From assembly GCF_011059185.1 (NCBI RefSeq), contig NZ_JAALFE010000009.1:1-64000 (forward strand): DNA of 64,000 bases. The letters run 5' to 3'. Shown here in pieces: positions 56,350-64,000 of the stretch. A program made the position numbers and the translations under genes. The DNA comes from Paragemmobacter kunshanensis (GTDB lineage: Bacteria; Pseudomonadota; Alphaproteobacteria; Rhodobacterales; Rhodobacteraceae). The notes under the pieces were generated by a model. That model made no database searches, had not been told where the DNA came from, and saw only the letters and a list, made by a program, of their open reading frames with translations. Every line of letters begins with the position of its first letter. Within the stretch, counting starts at the first letter, position 1.

Positions 56350-57539
56350 ATGTCGGACAAGGCCGCCTTTCTTTCCCATCTGACCACGGTTCTTGCGGGC
56401 ATTGACCGCGACGGCTTGATGAAGCGCGAGCGGCTGATCACCGGGCCGCAGGGCGCGCGCGTGGAGATGGGTGGGCGGCGCATGCTCAACCTTTGCGCCA
56501 ACAACTATCTTGGCCTTGCCGATGATCCGCGCCTGGTTGCGGCGGCAGAGGAAGCGATGCGGGATCACGGCTATGGCATGGCCAGCGTGCGATTCATCTG
56601 TGGCACGCAGGACATTCACCGCGCGCTGGAAACCCGTCTGGCCCGGTTCCTGGGGCAGGAGGACAGCATCCTGTTCGCGGCCTGTTTCGATGCCAATGGC
56701 GGCCTGTTCGAGCCGCTGCTGGGGCCGGAGGATGCCGTCATTTCCGATGCGCTGAACCATGCGAGCATCATCGACGGGATCCGGCTGTGCAAGGCGAAGC
56801 GCTACAGATACGCGAATTCGGACATGGGCGATCTTGAGGCGCAATTGTCAACGGCGCGTGAAGAGGGGGCGCGCTTCATCCTGATCGCGACCGATGGCGT
56901 CTTTTCGATGGATGGCTATCTGGCGAAGCTGCCCGAGATCACGGCGCTGGCGGCGCGGTTCGGCGCGATGGTGATGGTGGATGACTGCCATGCCACCGGC
57001 TTCATGGGGCCGGGGGGGCGGGGGACGCCCGCGCATTTCGGGGTGGGGGTGGACATCCTGACCGGCACGCTGGGCAAGGCGCTGGGGGGCGCCCTGGGCG
57101 GCTATATCGCGGGGCCGCAGGCGGTGGTGGATCTGCTGCGGCAACGGGCGCGGCCCTATCTGTTTTCCAACGCCTTGCCGCCTGCGGTGGTGGGGGCGGC
57201 GCTGGCGGCGCTGGATATCGTCGAAGCGGCGGATGACCTGCGGGCGCAGTTGTTCGACAATGCGCGCTACTGGCGGGCGGGGCTGGAGGATGCGGGGTTC
57301 CGGCTCTTGCCGGGGGAGCATCCCATCGTGCCGGTGATGCTGGGCGAGGCGAAGCTGGCGCAGGCGATGGCGGCGGAACTGGGGCAGCGGGGCGTGCATG
57401 TGGCGGGGTTCTTCTTCCCGGTCGTGCCGCAGGGGCAGGCGCGCATCCGCACCCAGATGAATGCGCGGCTGACGCGGGATGATCTGGATTTCGGGCTGGA
57501 GGCCTTCCGCGCGGCGGGCAAGGCAGTGGGGGTGCTGGC

Positions 57540-57543
<4 letters not shown>
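56350..57543 (+). CDS. kbl: Glycine C-acetyltransferase (2-amino-3-ketobutyrate CoA ligase)
   Basis: 397 residues, full length, with GGAGGAG about 11 bases upstream. Alpha-oxoamine synthase fold with the PLP lysine K243 in [29 protein letters not shown] near the start, and the DDCHATGF aspartate. It splits 2-amino-3-ketobutyrate into glycine and acetyl-CoA. The stop overlaps the tdh start by four bases, so it forms the kbl-tdh threonine-degradation operon. Confidence 0.97.
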
Positions 57544-58577
<1,034 letters not shown>

Positions 58578-58625
58578 TCCGCGATGGCGGGGCGTGAAAG
58601 GCGGCAGTTGCTTTTCGCGCGAGAG

Positions 58626-58711
58626 TTTGCAAGAAGCGGGCAGCCGTCCGGCAGCGGGCGGCAAAACCCTGGTGACCGGGCCCCTCTGGCGAGACATTTG
58701 CGGCGGTCTCG
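58626..58711 (+). promoter_or_regulatory. Candidate yybP-ykoY (manganese) riboswitch before the DUF475 gene
   Basis: The 258-base leader contains a segment with TTTGCAAG at its start and GGCGAGACATTTGC at its end, which can close a P1-like stem, with GC-rich arms between. GCGAGAC near the 3' end resembles the conserved 3' internal loop of the yybP-ykoY class. CGAGAC (58690-58695) can alternatively pair with GTCTCG (58706-58711), a possible expression platform. The downstream gene is of the YkoY/TerC type, the classic target. The 5' GGGGAGUAG consensus is not exact. Confidence 0.4.
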
Positions 58712-58835
58712 TGATGTCGGCACCGCGGAAAGCAACAGTCGCACGGACCTGACCGACCGAGATGAGGCCGCGCCGTCTTTCCTGCGCATCGCATCCTGCT
58801 GTCCGCCACCGTCCCCCAAAGGCAGGGTTCTTCCC

Positions 58836-59909
58836 ATGACCTCTCTCCCCTCGCAGAAATCAACCCTGGCCTATTTCCGTTGGGCCTTTGTCGTGACAGC
58901 CTTCGGCCTGATCCTCGGGGCCTGGCTGGGCTGGCAGACGACGGGCAGCCTGTCGGGCATGGCCTCCATCTTCTTCATCTGCTGCGTGCTGGCGGTGCTG
59001 GAGATTTCGCTGTCCTTCGACAATGCCATCGTGAATGCGAACAAGCTGAAGGACATGCGGCCGGAATGGCAGCGCGCCTTCCTGACCTGGGGCATCCTGA
59101 TCGCCGTCTTCGGCATGCGGATCGTCTTTCCGCTGCTGATCGTGGTGGTGGCGGCCAATATCGGGCCCTGGCAGGCGCTGGTCCTGGCATCGACCCAGCC
59201 CGAGGAATACAGCCGCATCATGCATGAGGCGCATCTGCCCATCGCGGCCTTTGGCGGGGCCTTCCTGATGATGGTGGGGCTGACCTACTTCTTCGATTCC
59301 GAGAAGGATGTGCATTGGGTGCGCTGGATCGAGGAGAAGGTCGCCGCCACCGCCACGATCCGCGGGGTGGAAGTGGGGGTGGTCCTGGTCACGATCCTTG
59401 TCTTCTCGAAATTCCTGACCGGGGCGGAAAGCACGGCCTTCGTGTCTTCGGCGATCTACGGGCTGGTCACCTTTCTGGTGGTGGAGACGCTGGGCGGCCT
59501 TCTGGACAAGAGCCAGGAGACCATGTCCGCCGCCGCCAAGGGCGGGCTGGGGGCATTCCTCTATCTGGAAGTGCTGGACGCCTCGTTCTCGTTCGATGGG
59601 GTGATCGGGGCCTTTGCCCTGTCCAACAACCTCTTCGTGATTGCCATTGGTCTGGGGATCGGGGCGATGTATGTGCGGTCGATGACCATCATGCTGGTCG
59701 AGAAGGGCACGTTGGCGCAATACCGCTATCTGGAACACGGGGCCTTCTATGCCATCCTGATCCTGTCGGTGATCATGTTCTGCCAGACGCTGGTGCATAT
59801 CCCCGAAGTGATCACGGGCCTGGGCGGGGCGGCGCTGATCGGGCTTTCGCTGTGGTCGTCGATCCGCTGGAACCGCAGCAATGGCGACGCGGTGACCGAC
59901 CCCCGCTGA
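58836..59909 (+). CDS. DUF475/TerC-family integral membrane protein
   Basis: 357 residues from ATG 58836 (MTSLPSQKSTLAYFRWAF). About nine hydrophobic segments. The TerC-clan acidic motifs inside the membrane are clear: LEISLSFDNAIVNANKL in the first half and LEVLDASFSFDGVIGAFAL in the second, an inverted repeat of the fold. Relatives (YkoY, Alx, TerC) export Mn2+ or help metal loading of secreted proteins. A long leader with a riboswitch-like structure precedes it. Convergent with the glycosidase-like gene. Confidence 0.9.
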   Translation: MTSLPSQKSTLAYFRWAFVVTAFGLILGAWLGWQTTGSLSGMASIFFICCVLAVLEISLSFDNAIVNANKLKDMRPEWQRAFLTWGILIAVFGMRIVFPLLIVVVAANIGPWQALVLASTQPEEYSRIMHEAHLPIAAFGGAFLMMVGLTYFFDSEKDVHWVRWIEEKVAATATIRGVEVGVVLVTILVFSKFLTGAESTAFVSSAIYGLVTFLVVETLGGLLDKSQETMSAAAKGGLGAFLYLEVLDASFSFDGVIGAFALSNNLFVIAIGLGIGAMYVRSMTIMLVEKGTLAQYRYLEHGAFYAILILSVIMFCQTLVHIPEVITGLGGAALIGLSLWSSIRWNRSNGDAVTDPR

Positions 59910-59941
59910 GGAGGGCGTCCCCCGCCTTGCAGGCGGGGGCC

Positions 59942-61690
59942 TCAGGCCCCGCCCAGCAGAAAGAGCAGGGGCAGGGCCAGCAGGAGCGCGCTGATCGCAT
60001 CCCCGCCATCGCCGCCATCGCCACCGGACCAGGCGGCGGGCGCGGCCATGGCCGGATCGACGTCGGAGGGATCGTCATCCTCTTCGGGGGGCAGCATCGG
60101 CAGGTCATCCGGACCATCGGCATCGTCGGGGGCGGCAAGGGCAAGGACCGGGCCGTCGCTGAACCCTGCGATGTCCTGCATCCCGGCATCGGTCTTGGCG
60201 AAGGCGAGACGGATCACCTCATGCGCGGTGCCGAACTGCAGGGTGAGGCCGTCGGCCCCCTGATCCACGTCGGCGGCCCTGCGTTGGCCGATGGCGAAGC
60301 TTTCCGCCTCGGGCGTTTCGTCGACGTCGGGATTGTCGGGCAGGCCGAAGCGTTCCATCCAGTCTACCGGGATGGTCGCGGTCAGGCGATCCGCGGCGAG
60401 ATGGCTGTAGGTGGTGCCGAGGCCCGCGAAATCGAGCGTCAGGCTTTCCGGGGGGCGGGCCCCGGCCGAAAGGAAGATGATCAGCTTGTCGGCATTCTCG
60501 AAGCCATAGGCCCAGACCGCGTCGCCGCTGTCATTGTCCAGCCCGAAGCCGAGCGCGCGGGTGCCCGTCACGCTTTCGGCCAGCATGTCGAGCATGCCCT
60601 GACCGATGAAATCCTGCGGGACGCCATTGACATCGGTCAGGCTGAGGCGGCCGGGATGGATCATGTCGGTGCCGAAGGCGGCGGCGGCGGAAAGCCCTTC
60701 GGCGCCGTATTCCGACAGCATCTCGAGCATCAGGCGCGGCTGTTCGGGGCCGTAGTCGCGCAGGGAAAGCTGGTCTTGCCAGAAGGTTTCGAATTCGGTG
60801 GTGCTGCGCCCCGCCAGATCAATCTGATCCTCGGTCAGGCTGCCGCCCGCGGCCTGATCGGCGGCGAGGAAGTCGCGCAGCGCCTCGGCCCTTGTATAGC
60901 TGCCCACGCCATAGGCGCTGAGAAAGAGATCCGGCCCGTCGCCGCCCAGGGCCATGGCATCGCTGCGCCAGGCTTCGATCACGGGATGGAAATCATCCGC
61001 GGACCCATCGACGCCGGTCGCGTTGAAGGCGAAGCGGTGATGGATGATCTGATCCACCTCGAGGAGCGAGCCATCGCTGAGTTCGTCGCGGATCAGCATG
61101 TCTTCGTCCAGCGTGCGCCCGGCCTGCACGGCGATGGCGGGATCGAAGTCGATCAGGTTCAGCGCATCATCGCCCAGGGCGGCGGTCAGTTCGGAGACGT
61201 AGATTTCCGCGATATGGCCATAGTGGCTGGCGGCATCGGGATCGCCGACGAAGGAGGCGAAGAATTCGCTGCCGATCTCCAGCGTCATCTGCGCGGGCGG
61301 GGGGCCATAGGTGCCGCCCAGCAGATCGCCCATGAAGGCGCGGATATCGGCGCGCAGGAGATCATCCTGGCCCATGTAGCGGGCGGTCGGCAGGATGATG
61401 GACAGGCCGGTGCCGATGGATTGGGCATGGGCCATGATCTCGGCCAGGCCGGGGCGGCCGCTTTCGGCGGCGAAGAGGCCCGGAATGTCGAGCCCGTAGC
61501 TCTCGGGGCGGGCCTCGGCAAGATAGCCGCCGGGCCAGACCATGGTGCCGATGCTGTTGTCGGCGAGCTGGGCCTCGAAGCGGTGAAAGGGGCGGAAGCC
61601 GGTATAGCGGTAGCCGAACATCGACGGTCCCCAGACCGGCGCATCGGGAATTTCGGCTGCTGTGCCGACGGACAGGAACAGGGTGCTCAT
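59942..61690 (-). CDS. Glycoside-hydrolase-like surface protein with C-terminal hydrophobic tail
   Basis: 582 residues from ATG 61690 (MSTLFLSVGTAAEIPDAP). There is no N-terminal signal. Residues 1-450 look like a TIM barrel related to the catalytic part of RTX-type glycosidases in Rhodobacteraceae: GTMVWPGGYLAEARPESYGLD, GLSIILPTARYM, then LEIGSEFF at 137-144, where clan GH-A enzymes have an N-E pair and this protein has S-E (E142). No GGxGxD RTX repeats are present. An acidic linker (EEDDDPSDVD) and a terminal hydrophobic run (ALLLALPLLFLLGGA) close the protein. Function unknown; a secreted or anchored glycan enzyme is a guess. Confidence 0.6.
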   Translation of the reverse strand: MSTLFLSVGTAAEIPDAPVWGPSMFGYRYTGFRPFHRFEAQLADNSIGTMVWPGGYLAEARPESYGLDIPGLFAAESGRPGLAEIMAHAQSIGTGLSIILPTARYMGQDDLLRADIRAFMGDLLGGTYGPPPAQMTLEIGSEFFASFVGDPDAASHYGHIAEIYVSELTAALGDDALNLIDFDPAIAVQAGRTLDEDMLIRDELSDGSLLEVDQIIHHRFAFNATGVDGSADDFHPVIEAWRSDAMALGGDGPDLFLSAYGVGSYTRAEALRDFLAADQAAGGSLTEDQIDLAGRSTTEFETFWQDQLSLRDYGPEQPRLMLEMLSEYGAEGLSAAAAFGTDMIHPGRLSLTDVNGVPQDFIGQGMLDMLAESVTGTRALGFGLDNDSGDAVWAYGFENADKLIIFLSAGARPPESLTLDFAGLGTTYSHLAADRLTATIPVDWMERFGLPDNPDVDETPEAESFAIGQRRAADVDQGADGLTLQFGTAHEVIRLAFAKTDAGMQDIAGFSDGPVLALAAPDDADGPDDLPMLPPEEDDDPSDVDPAMAAPAAWSGGDGGDGGDAISALLLALPLLFLLGGA

Positions 61691-62080
61691 TACGAACCTT
61701 CGGGAATGGCAGCAGCACGGCAGGTGGTGCCGACACGCCCTGCAAGCTTTGTGCCGCATGGGCCGGGGGAAGAGGGGGCAAGGATGGGCTGCATGGACCG
61801 GCCGGCTGAGGAATCGCGGTCGTCCTGCCGCCTTTGGCCCAGGAAGCAGAGCGCGCGGCCCTGCGCCAAGTCGCGTCCGGATGGGGGCGGCTGACTTTCG
61901 TTCGGGATGGAGTGGCGGGCTGTGCCCGGCCTTGGCCGAAAGACGGCCCGCCCGCCATTCTGCGGGGCGGTCCTGCAGCAGAACGGGTGGGTGCGCAGGG
62001 AAAAGCGCGAGCCCCAAGGCCAGCCGTCCCGTTCCGGCGCGGTGCCGGTTGCGGGAGGAAACGAGGAATGGGAAGCCCCC

Positions 62081-62154
62081 TGGAGGCGGGTACCGGAATC
62101 GAACCGGTCTTCACGGATTTGCAATCCGCTGCGTAACCTCTCCGCCAACCCGCC
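62081..62154 (-). tRNA. tRNA-Cys (anticodon GCA)
   Basis: 74 bases on the minus strand with encoded CCA. Acceptor stem GGCGGGT/ACCCGCC, discriminator U73 (a cysteine identity element), anticodon stem GCGGA/TCCGT with loop TTGCAAA (GCA), and T arm ACCGG-TTCGATT-CCGGT. The surrounding gap 61691-62377 has no other recognisable gene. Confidence 0.97.
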
Positions 62155-62377
62155 ATGCCCAGAGGTGCGGCCTGATTAGGCGATACGGCAGGCGGGCGCA
62201 AGGGCCGGGATGGGGGGAAATGCCGGGGATGGGTGGGGCGTCCTGCGGGGGCGGTTTCATCTGGCCTTAACAACGTCGCCGCTCTGGCCCTATCGGGGCG
62301 GGCGGCGGTGGGGGATGATGGGGAAGATGGACCCTGCGATTTGCGGGGCTTGCCCCGTTTCACGAAAGGACGCGCCC

Positions 62378-63760
62378 ATGGAAGGGTTGGATCGTTTCAA
62401 CGACATCAGCGAAGTGGTCGAGGCCGACCGCGCCCATGTCTGGCATCACCTGAGCCAGCATAAGCAATACGAGACCGGCATCGACCCGCGCGTGATCGTG
62501 GAAGGCAAGGGGATGAAGGTCTGGGATGCCAAGGGGAAAGAGCATCTCGATGCCGTCTCGGGCGGGGTCTGGACGGTGAATGTGGGCTATGGTCGCGAAA
62601 GCATCGCCAATGCGGTGCGCGACCAGCTGATCAAGATGAACTATTTCGCAGGCGCCGCCGGGTCGGTGCCGGGGGCGATCTTTGCCCAGCGGCTGATCGA
62701 GAAGATGCCGGGGATGAGCCGGGTCTACTATTCGAACTCGGGTTCGGAAGCGAATGAGAAGGTCTACAAGATGGTGCGCCAGATCGCGCATCGTCACCAT
62801 GGCGGCAAGAAGTGGAAGATCCTGTATCGTGACCGCGACTATCACGGCACGACCATTGCCGCGCTGGCCAGCGCCGGGCAGGACCAACGGGCGATGCAAT
62901 ATGGCCCCTTCCCGGACGGGTTCGTGCGGGTGCCGCACTGCCTTGAATACCGCAAGCAATGGGATGTGGAGAACTATGGCGAGCGCGCGGCGGATGCCAT
63001 CGAAGAGGTAATCCTGCGCGAAGGCCCGGATACGGTGGGCTGCCTGATCCTTGAACCCGTAACGGCAGGGGGCGGCGTGATCGTGCCGCCGAAGGGCTAT
63101 TGGGAACGGGTGCAGGAGATCTGCCGCAAATACGACATCCTCCTGGCCATCGACGAGGTGGTCTGCGGCGTGGGCCGGACGGGGACGTGGTTCGGCTATC
63201 AGCATTACGGCATCCAGCCCGATTTCGTGACCATGGCGAAGGGCGTGGCCTCGGGCTATGCCGCGATTTCCTGCACCGTGACGACCGAGCGGGTCTTCGA
63301 GATGTTCAAGGACGACCCGACCGATCCGATGAGCTATTTCCGCGACATCTCGACCTTCGGGGGCTGCACCAGCGGGCCTGCGGCGGCGCTGGAGAACATG
63401 GCGATCATCGAGCGCGAGGGGCTTCTGGAGAACACGGTGAAGATGGGCGACTATTGCCTGTCGAACCTGCAGGCGCTGATGGAGAAGCACAGGATCATCG
63501 GTGATGTGCGCGGCAAGGGCCTGTTCCTTGGTGCCGAACTGGTGGCGGACCGGGCGACCAAGGAACCCGCGCCAGAGGCGAAATGCCAGGCGGTGGTGGC
63601 CGATTGCATGGCGCAGGGGGTGATCATCGGGGTGACCAACCGGTCGATCCCGGGGCTGAACAACACGCTGTGCCTGTCGCCCGCGCTGATCGCGACGAAG
63701 GATGACATCGACCACATCACCGGGGCCATTGACGGCGCGCTGACCCGCGTCTTCGGCTAA
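62378..63760 (+). CDS. tpa: Class III aminotransferase, probably taurine-pyruvate aminotransferase
   Basis: 460 residues from ATG 62378, with AAAGGA eight bases upstream; open frame further upstream is not conserved. The start FNDISEVVEADRAHVWHHLSQHK, the SGGVWTVNVGYGRE and YYSNSGSEANEKVYKMVRQIA segments and the PLP lysine in VTMAKGVASGYAA match class III transaminases of the Tpa/omega-amino-acid type. Tpa moves the amino group of taurine to pyruvate, giving sulfoacetaldehyde. No xsc, pta or taurine transport gene is in the window, so beta-alanine or another omega-amine is possible. Ends at a strong terminator. Confidence 0.85.
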   Translation: MEGLDRFNDISEVVEADRAHVWHHLSQHKQYETGIDPRVIVEGKGMKVWDAKGKEHLDAVSGGVWTVNVGYGRESIANAVRDQLIKMNYFAGAAGSVPGAIFAQRLIEKMPGMSRVYYSNSGSEANEKVYKMVRQIAHRHHGGKKWKILYRDRDYHGTTIAALASAGQDQRAMQYGPFPDGFVRVPHCLEYRKQWDVENYGERAADAIEEVILREGPDTVGCLILEPVTAGGGVIVPPKGYWERVQEICRKYDILLAIDEVVCGVGRTGTWFGYQHYGIQPDFVTMAKGVASGYAAISCTVTTERVFEMFKDDPTDPMSYFRDISTFGGCTSGPAAALENMAIIEREGLLENTVKMGDYCLSNLQALMEKHRIIGDVRGKGLFLGAELVADRATKEPAPEAKCQAVVADCMAQGVIIGVTNRSIPGLNNTLCLSPALIATKDDIDHITGAIDGALTRVFG

Positions 63761-63785
63761 GTCATCGTCCTTGCAAGGAAATTGC

Positions 63786-63826
63786 GCGCGGCCCCTGTGG
63801 GACAGGGGCCGCGCCTTCCTTTTGTC
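63786..63826 (+). terminator. Terminator behind the class III aminotransferase
   Basis: A perfect 12-bp stem GCGCGGCCCCTG/CAGGGGCCGCGC (63786-63797 with 63803-63814) and a five-base loop lie 26 bases behind the stop codon, followed by CTTCCTTTTG. Strong factor-independent terminator. Confidence 0.85.
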
Positions 63827-63916
63827 TCGCCTGCGCGCCTCTGCGCTTCGGCTCGGGTTTCCTGGGTATTTGGGCCAAGATGAAGGGGCATGGGCTTCAT
63901 CTTGGGAAAAATACCC
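63816..63916. repeat. Second copy of the bolA-glcB repeat family
   Basis: TTCCTTTTGTCTCGCCTGCG at 63816-63835 is nearly identical to the left arm of the 6477-6681 element and leads into CTTCGGCTCGGG. The core GGGTATTTGGGCCAAGATGA starts at 63864. Its inverted partner at 63895-63916 (starting CTTCATCTTGGG, ending AATACCC) matches at 19 of 22 positions. Beyond it, G-rich sequence with no gene runs to the window end. Confidence 0.8.
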
Positions 63917-64000
63917 TCGGGGGGAGGCCCGCAGGGCCGTGGGGGGCAGAAGGCCCCCTGCCGAGGCTGCCGCCCGGCTTGACGCCCGGCAGGCGCGCGC

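Overview
The window is 64 kb of GC-rich chromosome from an alphaproteobacterium, almost certainly a member of the Rhodobacteraceae (Rhodobacter/Tabrizicola/Gemmobacter-like). The signs are the very high GC of the third codon positions, the gene order trpG-trpD-trpC-moaC-moeA-lexA facing comEC-gltX-gltA, a VPLPA-CTERM surface protein, SOS boxes of the alphaproteobacterial GTTC-N7-GTTC type, and a threonine dehydrogenase without the zinc-cysteine lobe. There is no phage, integron, transposase or CRISPR array. Nearly everything is core housekeeping DNA, and the unusual material lies between genes.

Layout. 1-2 kb: a small accessory locus with two divergent copies of an unknown membrane-anchored gene, one of them broken by a frameshift and a stop. 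2-9 kb: two secreted proteins, cobS, msrB, a J-domain protein, bolA and malate synthase G. 9-11 kb: an ArsR regulator with two START-like (SRPBCC) genes. 11-15 kb: a photolyase/DUF2256 pair with an SOS box over its start codon, then a Cache-domain histidine kinase. 15-25.5 kb: pepN, a lytic-transglycosylase-like lipoprotein, gatB, hisC and valS. 25.5-29.3 kb: a TetR-controlled membrane gene pair, an Lrp regulator and an ornithine decarboxylase with a structured leader. 29.4-32.6 kb: an orphan CoxL-like molybdenum hydroxylase subunit and aguB.

32.6-49.2 kb is the metabolic core: gltA, gltX, comEC, lexA, moeA, moaC, trpC, trpD, trpG, a divergent polysaccharide deacetylase, trpE, ppiD and an aminotransferase. 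49.4-54 kb: gpt, a LysE exporter, fabI, pdxH, a double cold-shock protein, a DUF192 protein and tRNA-Pro. 54-64 kb: selO, an XRE-cupin regulator, the kbl-tdh threonine degradation operon, a DUF475/TerC membrane protein with a probable leader RNA, a glycosidase-like surface protein, tRNA-Cys and a taurine-pyruvate-type aminotransferase.

Linked functions. Ornithine decarboxylase and AguB are both putrescine-forming enzymes. MoaC and MoeA supply molybdenum cofactor that the CoxL-like protein could use. TrpE, G, D and C carry the chorismate-to-indole-glycerol-phosphate part of tryptophan synthesis. LexA and the photolyase share one SOS-box type.

The most striking non-coding signal is a set of three tandem hairpin arrays (10766-10977, 21989-22099, 49303-49464). 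Each sits directly behind the 3' end of a gene. Stem sequence and length vary while the tip is kept within an array (TTC-TGC-GAA, ATTTTC-N3/4-GAAAAT, CTG-ACG-CAG). A second repeat family, marked by GGGTATTTGGGCCAAGATGA, occurs at 6567, 56238 (variant) and 63864, and its first copy lies inside a 205-bp structure closed by a 41-bp inverted repeat.
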